Shown piece after piece: positions 34,397 through 42,670 of a stretch of DNA of 64,000 bases. The notes beneath the pieces were generated by a model. That model was given only the letters and a program-made list of their open reading frames with translations, searched no databases and had not been told where the DNA came from. The position numbers were made by a program, and so were the translations under genes. The DNA comes from Bacteroidales bacterium UBA7569 (GTDB lineage Bacteria; Bacteroidota; Bacteroidia; Bacteroidales; Paludibacteraceae): the NCBI GenBank assembly GCA_002477945.1, contig DLLF01000002.1, forward strand, positions 138,275-202,274, in the 5' to 3' direction. Within the stretch, counting starts at the first letter, position 1, and each line of letters begins with the position of its first letter.

Positions 34397-35165
34397 AGGT
34401 TTTCAATGTCAGTTCACCATTATCAGTCATTTGCGCATAAGTCCATTGTTTGAAAGTATCTCCCAGCACAACTACACGTGCAGAACTTGCCAATTTCAAG
34501 TCCAATTCAATATGGCGGTGTCCGAAAATATAGTAATCGAAATGTTGTTTTTGTTCTTCTTCTTTTGCGAAAAGAACCAATTCTTCCTGATTTTCGCCCT
34601 TGTAACCCACCGGATGAGCCAATTCTTTCATCCTGCTCTTCCGCGCCCATTCGTAGCCGAACTCGTTGCCGAGTGCGGGAGGAATCAGCCGGAACAGGAA
34701 CTGACAGAACCGATTGTGGAATACCCTGCGCAAGCGCATGAACCGTCGTATTTTCCGCTGTATCTTCTTGGGATAGTGCTGCATCAGATCGGTCGGTCCG
34801 ATGCCGTCACCATGCGCCAGATAGCACTTTTTGCCCGCAATGACGGTTTCCAACGGTTTCTTATGGACAATGACACCCGTTTTCTTTTCCAACCTGCCGA
34901 AAAGCCACAGATCGTGGTTTCCCGTAAAGTAATGCACCTGTATGCCTTGCGCAGTCAGACTTTTGAGCGTATCCAGATAGCCCTGGTACAACTCTTCGGT
35001 ATGCCAAAAATACTCAAAGCGAAAGTCGAAGATGTCGCCCAACAAATAAATTGCAGTCGCATCGCGACCTAAGTCAGACAACATTCTCCGGCACCGTTGC
35101 TCATGTCCACGGACGTCGGACAAGGCGCGGGAACCAATATGGGAATCGGACAGAAAGTAGATCAC
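34386..35165 (-). CDS. lpxH: UDP-2,3-diacylglucosamine diphosphatase (LpxH-type)
   Basis: 259 residues of calcineurin-like phosphoesterase type. Metal-binding motifs: DSH (7-9), GDIFD (43-47), GNHD (82-85) and GHRHIE near 215. It removes UMP from UDP-diacylglucosamine in lipid A synthesis at the inner membrane. The Bacteroidota LpxH is slightly longer than the E. coli one, as seen here. It lies between the DUF59 gene and mazG. Confidence 0.88.
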   Translation of the reverse strand: MIYFLSDSHIGSRALSDVRGHEQRCRRMLSDLGRDATAIYLLGDIFDFRFEYFWHTEELYQGYLDTLKSLTAQGIQVHYFTGNHDLWLFGRLEKKTGVIVHKKPLETVIAGKKCYLAHGDGIGPTDLMQHYPKKIQRKIRRFMRLRRVFHNRFCQFLFRLIPPALGNEFGYEWARKSRMKELAHPVGYKGENQEELVLFAKEEEQKQHFDYYIFGHRHIELDLKLASSARVVVLGDTFKQWTYAQMTDNGELTLKTYEQ

Positions 35166-35216
35166 AGCGGCGGGATAATTGGTTTATAATGATTTAACGT
35201 CGATTGCATGGCGGAC

Positions 35217-35531
35217 TTACAGCATATTCAATTCCAGTTTGGCTTCCTCTGACATCATGTCCTTGCTCCATGCAGGTTCGAATACCAAGTTGATGTTCAC
35301 CTCTTTAACTTCATCAATGGAAAGCATCTTCTGGCGTATGTCTTCCATCAGGAAGTCTGCGGCGGGACAAGAGGGAGCCGTCAGTGTCATGTCGATATTC
35401 AGCACTCCGTTTTCCTGCAAGTCCACCTTGTAAATCAATCCGAGGTCATACACATTAACGGGAATTTCGGGATCGAATACCGTCCGCAGCAAAGTGACTA
35501 TTTTTTCTTCCGTTTCCAAAAACTCATTCAT
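35217..35531 (-). CDS. DUF59/MIP18-family Fe-S assembly protein
   Basis: 104 residues from ATG 35531; the frame is open further up, but that part overlaps recF and has no family match. DPEIPVNVYDLGLIY is the DUF59 signature, and TAPSCPAADFL carries the conserved Cys. Relatives (SufT, PaaD-like, MIP18) help insert or carry Fe-S clusters. It follows recF by 40 bases. Confidence 0.88.
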   Translation of the reverse strand: MNEFLETEEKIVTLLRTVFDPEIPVNVYDLGLIYKVDLQENGVLNIDMTLTAPSCPAADFLMEDIRQKMLSIDEVKEVNINLVFEPAWSKDMMSEEAKLELNML

Positions 35532-35571
35532 TTCATCAGTATGGTTTTTTACACATTTCTTATCTGTTTCA

Positions 35572-36732
35572 CTACAGTTTTTGCGGAGCAACTTCTCCAT
35601 TTTCCACGAAGAAGACCGCACAGTCTTCACGCAGCGGGCGCAGCAGGTCAAGCAGATGTTCCCGGTTCGTGTCCGTAAAGAAGACCTGTCCAAAACGTTC
35701 CGACCCGACCAAACGGACAATACGCTCCACCCTTTTTCCGTCCAACTTGTCGAAAATATCGTCCAATAACAAGATTGGTTTCATCTGTTGTTTTTCTTCC
35801 CACAGACCTGCATGGTGTGCAAGGTATTCCGCCTGTGCAAGCCGCATCGCCATTATATAGGTTTTCTTTTGTCCCTCGCTCCCTACATTATGGATCGCCC
35901 AATTGCCCAAATACATCTCAAGATCGTCTTTATGAATCCCTTGCGAAGACCATCCGAGCATGACATCTCTCTCGCGAGTCTGCCTATACGCCTGTTCCAA
36001 ATCGCGGTCTTGCAACTGCGAGCGGTAGGAGAGAGAGACCGGTTCCTTGTCCTCCGTGATATAGGAATGCAGTTCACGGAACACCGGAATGAACTCCTCT
36101 ATAAAAGTTGTCCGAGTCTTAAAAATGTAGTCAGCATGCCGAGACAGTTGCAATTCCAGCACATCCAGCACATCGGATTGCCCTGCAAGCGCGTCACACC
36201 AACGTTCCCCCTGTTCTGCAATCTGCTTGAGGAGGGTATTACGCTGCTTCAAGAGTGCATTATAATCCATCACGTGTTGCAGATAGACCTTATCACACTG
36301 AGATATAACACTATCCATGAATCGCCGGCGTTCGTCGCTGCCTTCGTCAATCAAGTTCTTATCGTGAGGAGAGACCAGCACAAGCGGCAGCAGACCGATG
36401 TGTTCCATCAGGCGTTTGTACTCTTTTTTGCCCCGACGGAACTGCTTCTTCACGCCCCGCTTGATACCACAACTTATCTGCTCCATCCCATCGGGTGTAG
36501 GCATCTCCCGATAGATTCCCTGCAACATGGCAAAAGAGGCCTCGTGGCGAATGTTGCAGGAATCCACGCTATTGAATGCAGATTTGCAGAACGAGAGGTA
36601 GTAGATCGCATCCAATACGTTGGTCTTCCCCATTCCGTTCATTCCGACAAGGCAATTCAGTTTCCGTGTGAAGGTCAACTCCGCCTGCCGGATATTCTTG
36701 AAGTCCAATATGTTCAGTTGACCAAGATACAC
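35572..36732 (-). CDS. recF: DNA replication/repair protein RecF
   Basis: 386 residues. Walker A GMNGMGKT lies at 30-37, Walker B ILLLDDIFDKLD near 318-330, and the SMC-like signature region VGSEGQKK near 280. RecF loads RecA at gaps with RecO and RecR. In this organism it is not next to dnaA-dnaN, which is normal for Bacteroidota. It overlaps the GHL10 gene by 19 bases. Confidence 0.95.
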   Translation of the reverse strand: MYLGQLNILDFKNIRQAELTFTRKLNCLVGMNGMGKTNVLDAIYYLSFCKSAFNSVDSCNIRHEASFAMLQGIYREMPTPDGMEQISCGIKRGVKKQFRRGKKEYKRLMEHIGLLPLVLVSPHDKNLIDEGSDERRRFMDSVISQCDKVYLQHVMDYNALLKQRNTLLKQIAEQGERWCDALAGQSDVLDVLELQLSRHADYIFKTRTTFIEEFIPVFRELHSYITEDKEPVSLSYRSQLQDRDLEQAYRQTRERDVMLGWSSQGIHKDDLEMYLGNWAIHNVGSEGQKKTYIMAMRLAQAEYLAHHAGLWEEKQQMKPILLLDDIFDKLDGKRVERIVRLVGSERFGQVFFTDTNREHLLDLLRPLREDCAVFFVENGEVAPQKL

Positions 36733-38204
36733 GGGAGACTTTCCTGTTTATACCGGTTGATGGCAGTGACACAATAGATTGCTTCCACGCTCGGGTCGAT
36801 CTGCACCTGGCAACCAGAGGTGACTGCCTTGATATAGGCGGGGTTATTGAAATCCACACTGCTCTGCGAAGGGAAAGCATAGACCACATAGCACGCAACC
36901 GATTTGCCGCCATGGGCATTTACCCCGTCCCACACGAGCATAGAATCCGTCCGGCGGAGGTTTGTCGGTGAAAGGGCTATATCTCCGCGCAAGTTGCGGT
37001 TGACAGGCGGCAAAGCATAGCAGCGGTAGAAATTGTTCTGCAGGCTATCGCATATTCCCTGCCGGTTCTGCAAGAGTCCCTGCATGGAGAAGAACACGGA
37101 GCCGTCGATTCCGGGCAAGGTGCGGTTCAAGTCCAACTGGCGGCATATCTCGTTCGGTTTGCGCCATGCCTCCGCCGCCTTTCTGTTGCCCAACTGACTG
37201 ACATAGTGTCCTACATACAAGTTCTTCCCGTAACTATTCTCCACCCACCAGTGCGCAAGCACTTCATAGTCGGCGACTTTCTTCCCTATTTCCCAATACA
37301 ATTGCGGTGTAACATAGTCAATCCAACCACGCTCCAGCCACAAAAGGATGTCGGCATAGAGGTCGTCGTAGTTCTGTACGCCCGCTTGCGTTTTGCTGCC
37401 CCGAATAGAATCGGATGCTTCGTTGCGCCAAACACCGAACGGCGATATACCAAATTCCACCCATGGTTTGATGGACTTGATGGTATGCTGCAACTGTTCT
37501 ATCACCAGATTTACATTGTCGCGCCGCCAATCGTCCTTGTCGGTGAAGCCACGAGGATATTTGCGAAAACTTCCGTCATCAGGAAACTCTTCCCCTTTGA
37601 CCCTGTATGGATAGAAATAGTCATCAAAGTGTACGGCATCGACATCGTAGCGGGTAACGATGTCCGCCACAATGGTATTCAGCCAATCCCTCGTTTGCGG
37701 CAGAGCCGGATCGAAATACCATTTCTTTCCATACTCCACGAACCATTCGGGGTGTTGGCGGCAGATATGCGTATCCGCCAATTCCGCCATACCGAAACCA
37801 TTGGTAACACGATAGGGATTGAGCCACACATGCACATCGATGCAACGTTTGTGTGCTTCCTCCACAAGGAAAGCGAGGGGATCGTAGTGCAGATCATTGT
37901 CCTGTCTCTGTTTTCCCGTCAGCCAATTGGACCATGGTTCCAAGTCGGATTCATAGAGTGCATCGGCAGTGGGTCTGACTTGGAAGACCACAGCATTGAA
38001 GCGGAGTGCTTCCAACTTATCCAGCATCGCAAGAAGTTCTCCCTGCTGCAATGCGGTATGCCCAACGGCATCTTTGGAGGGCCAGTCGATGTTTGCCACC
38101 GTAGCGATCCACGCAGAACGCATTTCCCGCTTTGGAGATTGGGCAAAAACGTCCGATAGAAAGGTTGCAAGACACAGAAGCAATATAAAAATTCTGACTT
38201 TCAT
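36714..38204 (-). CDS. family-10-like glycosyl hydrolase (GHL10/DUF187), exported
   Basis: 496 residues with a signal peptide (LLLCLATFLSDVFAQ). The domain begins at about 26: REMRSAWIATVANIDWPS, then VVFQVRPTADALYES, DVHVWLNPYRV and FDDYFYPY. This is the GHL10/YngK-like TIM-barrel family, which acts on envelope or peptidoglycan-related glycans; the exact substrate is not settled. A C-terminal Fn3-like part (about 400-496) follows. Confidence 0.88.
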   Translation of the reverse strand: MKVRIFILLLCLATFLSDVFAQSPKREMRSAWIATVANIDWPSKDAVGHTALQQGELLAMLDKLEALRFNAVVFQVRPTADALYESDLEPWSNWLTGKQRQDNDLHYDPLAFLVEEAHKRCIDVHVWLNPYRVTNGFGMAELADTHICRQHPEWFVEYGKKWYFDPALPQTRDWLNTIVADIVTRYDVDAVHFDDYFYPYRVKGEEFPDDGSFRKYPRGFTDKDDWRRDNVNLVIEQLQHTIKSIKPWVEFGISPFGVWRNEASDSIRGSKTQAGVQNYDDLYADILLWLERGWIDYVTPQLYWEIGKKVADYEVLAHWWVENSYGKNLYVGHYVSQLGNRKAAEAWRKPNEICRQLDLNRTLPGIDGSVFFSMQGLLQNRQGICDSLQNNFYRCYALPPVNRNLRGDIALSPTNLRRTDSMLVWDGVNAHGGKSVACYVVYAFPSQSSVDFNNPAYIKAVTSGCQVQIDPSVEAIYCVTAINRYKQESLPCILVN

Positions 38205-38246
38205 AAGCAGTGGAGTGTTGTACGTCCGACAGAGCCGAACAAGTTA

Positions 38247-39179
38247 TCATGTATATTGTTTATGGTTATTCTTTTCATACTGACAGACAAACAGACCGGC
38301 AATAACCAATCCCATACCCAAGATATTCACCCAAGGAAGATGTTCACCGAAGAAGAGGAACATAAAAAGAGCCGTGAAGACAGGTCTGATATTGTTGAAA
38401 GCATTGGCACACGTTACACCAATACGACGAACCGTATAACAGAACAGGATGAATGCTATCACTGAAGAACAGACTGCCAAATAGGAAATCGCTCCGAGAG
38501 CAGGCAACGTAAAATCAGAGAAAGCAACACGGGGCAGATCTATCAAGCAGAACATGGGTACAAAAAACAGCAACGAGGACAATTGTACATAAAATACAAT
38601 GCTCAGGCTATTGTACTTTACCGGCATTTTGCGGAGCAGAACCGTATAGATCACTGCAGAAAAGACAGCCAAAAACGCCAAAAGAATTCCCCACGGAGAA
38701 CCTATGGAAAAATCGGAACTTCCCACAAGCACCATCAAGAGTACGCCTACCGCCGACAATGCAATACCAAGGATATTGCAGAGCGTCACTCTTTCGTGAA
38801 TCAGGAGATAAGCAAAAAGAGGTGCGAACAGCGGGCTTGTGGAAAGCAAGACTTCCGCAATGGTGGGCGACGAGAGCAACTTGATGCCATAGGTTTCGAA
38901 GATATAGTAGCAAACAGGTTGCGCCAGACCCGCCAACAGAAAGAGCGGTAAATCTTTACGATCGGGTCGCTGCAACTGCTTTGTAAGTTTTCCGACCAAC
39001 CACATAATCGTCACCGCCAACAGAAAACGGCACGTAACAAGCGAGAGCGGCTGAAGCGTCCGGAGTGCCGTCTTGGTAGCAATTCCCGATGCCCCCCAAA
39101 AGAGCATTGCCACAAGAACCGCGAGGTAGGGCAATCCGTTCTTCAGTTTATTTGTTTGCTTTGCAAGCGTGGCTGCCAT
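38247..39179 (-). CDS. EamA/DMT-family transporter
   Basis: 310 residues with ten predicted membrane helices in two repeated EamA halves (about 15-150 and 160-300). Conserved patterns are FWGASGIATK near the start and EVLLSTSPLFAPLFAYLL in the first half. It is a drug/metabolite exporter of unknown substrate. It begins four bases after the LolA-like stop and so shares its transcript. Confidence 0.9.
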   Translation of the reverse strand: MAATLAKQTNKLKNGLPYLAVLVAMLFWGASGIATKTALRTLQPLSLVTCRFLLAVTIMWLVGKLTKQLQRPDRKDLPLFLLAGLAQPVCYYIFETYGIKLLSSPTIAEVLLSTSPLFAPLFAYLLIHERVTLCNILGIALSAVGVLLMVLVGSSDFSIGSPWGILLAFLAVFSAVIYTVLLRKMPVKYNSLSIVFYVQLSSLLFFVPMFCLIDLPRVAFSDFTLPALGAISYLAVCSSVIAFILFCYTVRRIGVTCANAFNNIRPVFTALFMFLFFGEHLPWVNILGMGLVIAGLFVCQYEKNNHKQYT

Positions 39180-39183
39180 TCTC

Positions 39184-39795
39184 TTATTCTATAGTCCAAA
39201 CCGTATCGGGAATCACCTGTCCTTGCACGGCATCATGCGTTTCGTAGAGTGTATAGTTGCCATTCACCTCTTCCAGACGCAGGGAAATGATTGCCCCCGT
39301 AATTTTATCATAGATGAGTTGAACGGTGCAAACCCCCGTTTTAGGCGTTGTTTTTTTTGTGATGGTGAAGACAAAACGTGTGGAACTCTCTTTGCTGTCG
39401 AGCGAAGCCTTGCAGTCGGAAGCAATCTGCTTCACATCGCCACAGAAACTGTTAAGAAGGATATTGCGCAAGAGATACATGGGCGAATCCTCGTTCTTCA
39501 TTGCAAATTTCTGCACTTTGCCCGAACGACGCACCATAAACCGTCCGTCTTTGATGAGCGTGCGATCGCCTTCGGGCGTGGTGTACAGCATGGACAATGC
39601 ATCGGGATGTGCGAAATAGAGCGTGCCTTCTTTCTTTATTTCTTTCTTGAGACGCGGCATTACCTTTTGTTCGGTGAAAGGTGCCACCAACGTGGCGTGT
39701 TTCTGATTAAGTACCAATAACCGTCCCTCTATGTTTTGGGCATTCACCGCCAAACAAAGAAAGAGACCTGCAAGGAGTACAGATATACGTTTCAT
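39184..39795 (-). CDS. LolA-like outer-membrane lipoprotein carrier
   Basis: 203 residues with a signal peptide ending at VNAQ (19). The sequence FTEQKVMPRLKKEIKKEGTLYFAHPDALSMLYTTP is the LolA-type fold entry. This is the usual length for LolA, in contrast to the 150-residue form in the pigment operon. It would carry lipoproteins or lipids through the periplasm. It heads the minus-strand run down to mazG and has a good promoter. Confidence 0.85.
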   Translation of the reverse strand: MKRISVLLAGLFLCLAVNAQNIEGRLLVLNQKHATLVAPFTEQKVMPRLKKEIKKEGTLYFAHPDALSMLYTTPEGDRTLIKDGRFMVRRSGKVQKFAMKNEDSPMYLLRNILLNSFCGDVKQIASDCKASLDSKESSTRFVFTITKKTTPKTGVCTVQLIYDKITGAIISLRLEEVNGNYTLYETHDAVQGQVIPDTVWTIE

Positions 39796-39835
39796 CGTGA
39801 AATAGAAATGTTTACTTGTTATACATAAAACCTTG

Positions 39836-39866
39836 CAAAGATAGCGGAAAATTTACGGATGCACAA
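39836..39866 (-). promoter_or_regulatory. promoter of the lolA-eamA-ghl10-recF run
   Basis: On the minus strand TTG (39866-39864), 20 bases, TATCTTTG (39843-39836). The predicted leader is about 35 bases. No later promoter was seen in the small gaps before recF, so the seven genes to 33611 may be one transcript. Confidence 0.78.
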
Positions 39867-40015
39867 ATCGAGATTCCAATAATTGTAGAAAGGAGAGATT
39901 AGGGGGCAGAGGACAGATGTAAGACGTTCTATCGGTATCTATTAGTTTATAGTGGAGAGAGAAGTTCTATGATGATTGATTGCCGGTTTTCAATTTCCCA
40001 TTGAGAGAACCAGTC

Positions 40016-40160
40016 ATTTACGATTTGGCAATATACAATGTACGATTTTGATTTATCCACATCATTTTCATATACTGGTCAGGGGTCGTTGAGGGGTCGT
40101 TGAGGTCGGCTTGAGAGGTCGTGTTATTTACGATTGGACAATATACAATGTACGATTTTG
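40016..40160. repeat. 35-bp direct repeat pair
   Basis: ATTTACGATTTGGCAATATA followed by CAATGTACGATTTTG occurs at 40016-40050 and again, with two or three changes, at 40126-40160, exactly 110 bases apart. The second GAGGGGTCGTT repeat block lies between the two copies. Confidence 0.8.
40081..40112. repeat. GAGGGGTCGTT dispersed repeat, copy B
   Basis: Two tandem GAGGGGTCGTT-type units and TGAGGTCGGCTT, almost identical to copy A at 29396. Confidence 0.8.
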
Positions 40161-40337
40161 CGAGGAAGATTATAGGGAGGACAAAGAATCCGCCAACGAG
40201 GTTATAATAGACGTCCTAGTTGTTCGAGAAGTTCTACGGCGGATAAGACTAACAGGACAGATAGGATCAATCAGACAAATAGGATGGATAGGACTAATAA
40301 GACTAATGAATCAGGGCAATCGCACCAAAACTATAAT

Positions 40338-40540
40338 TTGGCGGAATTAAGTTTATTCATTTTACTCATTACTTGAAATATATGAGAATATCAATTATCT
40401 TATGCATACTCCTTTCTTTTCTTTTGCATTACCCAAAGAAAAGAAACCAAAAGACTCCCCCCTCAGAGAGGGGCTATAACAAACAACCTTAATATACGGA
40501 TTGATTTGTGTCGGGCAAAGACAATGCACCCGACACTATG
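40338..40540 (+). mobile_element. MITE-like element, internally deleted copy
   Basis: It begins with TTGGCGGAATTA (40338-40349), the terminal repeat of the complete copy at 42153. It keeps the CTTTTCTTTTG hairpin region (40410-40452). The long central hairpin is reduced to its outer arms: GTGTCGGG (40508-40515) and CCCGACAC (40529-40536) only 13 bases apart. The right end is not clear. Confidence 0.6.
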
Positions 40541-40647
40541 CCAGAAGAGACAGACACACTGACATCCAGATTTCAAGTTCATTCCACCGATGGATGTGAC
40601 ATTATTCCGAATGCGAAAAAATAAGGCACAAAAAAAGTAATTTTCAT

Positions 40648-40678
40648 TTGTACATATCGGACTGAATAAGTAATTTTG
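40648..40678 (+). promoter_or_regulatory. promoter of the secreted BIG2-domain protein
   Basis: TTG at 40648-40650, 20 bases, TAATTTTG at 40671-40678. The transcript would begin near 40685, leaving a long leader of about 170 bases before ATG 40854. Confidence 0.75.
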
Positions 40679-40853
40679 TGGCGCAATTCGGAAAGGAATG
40701 CTGGATAGCAGCGGACGGTTTTATATTGCGGTTAGGATGAAAGACGAGGAAGACCGGTTGTTCGCAACGATGCACCGATGCGGTACATTAGGACAACGAG
40801 CGCAGATGGGCAGACAAAACAACTTAATAATCAACCATAAAATCATTTATCTT

Positions 40854-42071
40854 ATGAAAAAGTTTACCTGTTTTTTTGCTGCTTTGATGGTATGTGCCAT
40901 GTCGTTTGCAGCAGATTATCAAAAAGTGACAGCGGTTCCTACAGATTGGAGCGGCGAGTACTTGCTTGTGTATGAGAACTCTGCCACAGAGGCTTATGTA
41001 TGGAGCGGAGTGGATGCTAACAATAGTTATCAGACCGCTACTATCGCAGACGGTAAAATCAGTGCCACAGATTTGGTGACCATTACCATTGCTCCCACCA
41101 ACGGGGGAAAATACTCCGTGGTTGTCAATGGCGGAACCAACGACGGGAAATATATCAGCGGTACCGCTGATAATAACAGACTCAATTTTAATGCAACTGT
41201 TTCTGACAACACTTTGACTTTCGAAAAAGACGGAATCAAGATAGAAAGCAACACATCCGTAATGCGTTTCAACTCAGCAAAAGACAATTTAAGATTCCGC
41301 TATTTCAAAGCAAGCAGTTATACCAAACAGAAAGCCGTTCAACTCTACAAGAAGGCTCAAGGTGAGGAAATTGCAGCCACAGCCATTGCATTAGACAAAG
41401 AGACCTTGGAACTGGAGCAATACAGAGCCGAGAAATTAGTTGCGACTCTCACACCGGCAGAAGCGACAACAGCCGTAGTATGGACATCTTCCGATGAGAA
41501 TGTTGCCACAGTAAGCGGCAGAGGTTTGGTTTCAGCCGTAGGCGTCGGGACTGCCGTTATCACGGCTACCGCAGGTGAACTGAAAGCGACCTGCAATGTT
41601 ACCGTAACAGAGGCTAAAGCCATCACCTGCGCAGAGGCAGTGGAGATAGCAAAGACCGCGGCAGGGAACAATGTTGCAGCCGAAGGCGGTAAGTACGTTA
41701 TCCGCGGTTATGTAACCGAATTGGCAGGCAAGCCCGCAGAGGATATGGAAAAATTCGGCAATTATTCCGTATGGATGGCCGACACGAAAGACGGCGGCAA
41801 GGTATTTGAGGCATACCAAGTGAAACCCGCTGACGGAAAGACCATTGTTGCCGTAGGTGATTATGTAGAAGTGGTTGGCGAACTTACCAAATTCAACGAG
41901 ACCTACGAGACTATGGGCAAAGGCACCTCCACCATTAAAGTAATCACTCCTTCGGCTATCAACTACACAAAAGAGGGCGCAGCAAAGGCTGTGAAAGTGA
42001 TTGAGAACGGTCAGTTGGTAATCATTCGCGACGGTGTACGCTACAATGCAGTAGGTACTGTGATCGAATAA
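40854..42071 (+). CDS. secreted protein with BIG2 and OB-like domains and a T9SS-like C-terminal tail
   Basis: 405 residues from ATG 40854, where a textbook signal peptide begins (MKKFTCFFAALMVCAMSFAA); the frame is open 52 codons further but without a motif. Residues 21-165 form a beta-rich domain. A BIG2 immunoglobulin-like domain lies at about 176-252 (VVWTSSDENVATVS). An OB-fold-like domain follows at 257-365 (YVIRGYVTEL ... VGDYVEVVGELTKF). The last 28 residues end in IENGQLVIIRDGVRYNAVG, a pattern I know from Bacteroidales proteins secreted by the type IX system. Probably a surface or secreted binding protein; the ligand is unknown. It is transcribed alone and has a strong terminator. 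Confidence 0.8.
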   Translation: MKKFTCFFAALMVCAMSFAADYQKVTAVPTDWSGEYLLVYENSATEAYVWSGVDANNSYQTATIADGKISATDLVTITIAPTNGGKYSVVVNGGTNDGKYISGTADNNRLNFNATVSDNTLTFEKDGIKIESNTSVMRFNSAKDNLRFRYFKASSYTKQKAVQLYKKAQGEEIAATAIALDKETLELEQYRAEKLVATLTPAEATTAVVWTSSDENVATVSGRGLVSAVGVGTAVITATAGELKATCNVTVTEAKAITCAEAVEIAKTAAGNNVAAEGGKYVIRGYVTELAGKPAEDMEKFGNYSVWMADTKDGGKVFEAYQVKPADGKTIVAVGDYVEVVGELTKFNETYETMGKGTSTIKVITPSAINYTKEGAAKAVKVIENGQLVIIRDGVRYNAVGTVIE

Positions 42072-42095
42072 AGATTCAGGACATTTTGACAAATG

Positions 42096-42130
42096 AAACA
42101 AGGGCTGCTCAAACGGGCAGCCCTTGTTTT
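42096..42130 (+). terminator. rho-independent terminator after the BIG2-domain gene
   Basis: AAACAAGGGCTGC and its exact complement (13 bp) enclose an 8-base loop and run into TTTT. It is 25 bases after the stop codon. Confidence 0.9.
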
Positions 42131-42152
42131 GTTGTATGCTATTCAAAACCCA

Positions 42153-42453
42153 TTGGCGGAATTAAGTTCACTCATCTTACTTATTACTTCTTATACGAGG
42201 ATATAAAATCATCTTTTGTAAACTCCTTTCTTTTCTTTTGCATGACCAAAAGAAAAGAAACCAAAGAAAAGTCACCGGCTGTGTGTCGGGCGTTGCCAAA
42301 AAATATAAGTCACTCGAATTTCGGCGGAGACAAAACTCGCTACGCTCAAACAGTATCTCCGCTTATCGAAATTCTCGCTCCATTTTTGACACCCGACACA
42401 ATGCCGGAAGGAACTGACCTGCTGGCACACGTATTTCAAAGTAATTCCGCCAA
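42153..42453. mobile_element. MITE-like non-coding element, complete copy (301 bp)
   Basis: Perfect 12-bp terminal inverted repeats TTGGCGGAATTA (42153-42164) and TAATTCCGCCAA (42442-42453); with one mismatch the match extends four bases outward. Inside are a 14-bp hairpin TTTCTTTTCTTTTG/CAAAAGAAAAGAAA (42227-42260) and a long imperfect palindrome bounded by GTGTCGGG and CCCGACAC (42283-42399). Other copies lie at 40338 and, inverted, at 57983. Short open frames inside it are not genes. It sits just upstream of the steroid-reductase promoter. Confidence 0.78.
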
Positions 42454-42566
42454 CGGGTATTCAGCCGCTCTATACAACAAAGGCAACAAGAACAGATCGG
42501 ATTGGTATGTTTAAGCATTGGGTACAGGTTTATCTTATGTATTGCCATTGAGACAGACATTCCTTG

Positions 42567-42597
42567 TTGCGAATACCAATAAAAATGCGTACCTTTG
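42567..42597 (+). promoter_or_regulatory. promoter of the 5-alpha-reductase operon
   Basis: TTG at 42567-42569, 20 bases, TACCTTTG at 42590-42597. Start near 42604, leader of about 67 bases to ATG 42671. It begins 114 bases after the right end of the MITE-like element. Confidence 0.8.
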
Positions 42598-42670
42598 CAA
42601 ATTAGTTGTGAGTGCTTGTATGGCAGAGACAGCACATACCTGCGTCAAGTACTTGAAAGACAGAACGCTT

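Larger units (their letters stand above)
39867..40647. other. repeat-rich intergenic region
   Basis: About 780 bases without a credible gene. It holds a 35-bp direct repeat (40016-40050 and 40126-40160), GAGGGGTCGTT repeats (40081-40112), a block shared with 57935-57985, a run of short GATAGGA/AGACTAATA repeats (40245-40310) and a decayed copy of the MITE-like element (from 40338). A 79-codon open frame at 40111 is low-complexity and not called. Confidence 0.7.

Noticed and set aside
40111..40350. A 79-codon open frame rich in Arg, Ile and Gly
   Set aside because: It is built from short GATAGGA/AGACTAATA-type repeats and has no promoter or family features.
42086..42514. A 142-codon open frame overlapping the terminator and the MITE-like element
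   Set aside because: It crosses the terminator of the previous gene and the hairpins; the inverted copy at 58035 gives a different, short frame on the same DNA, so no protein is conserved.
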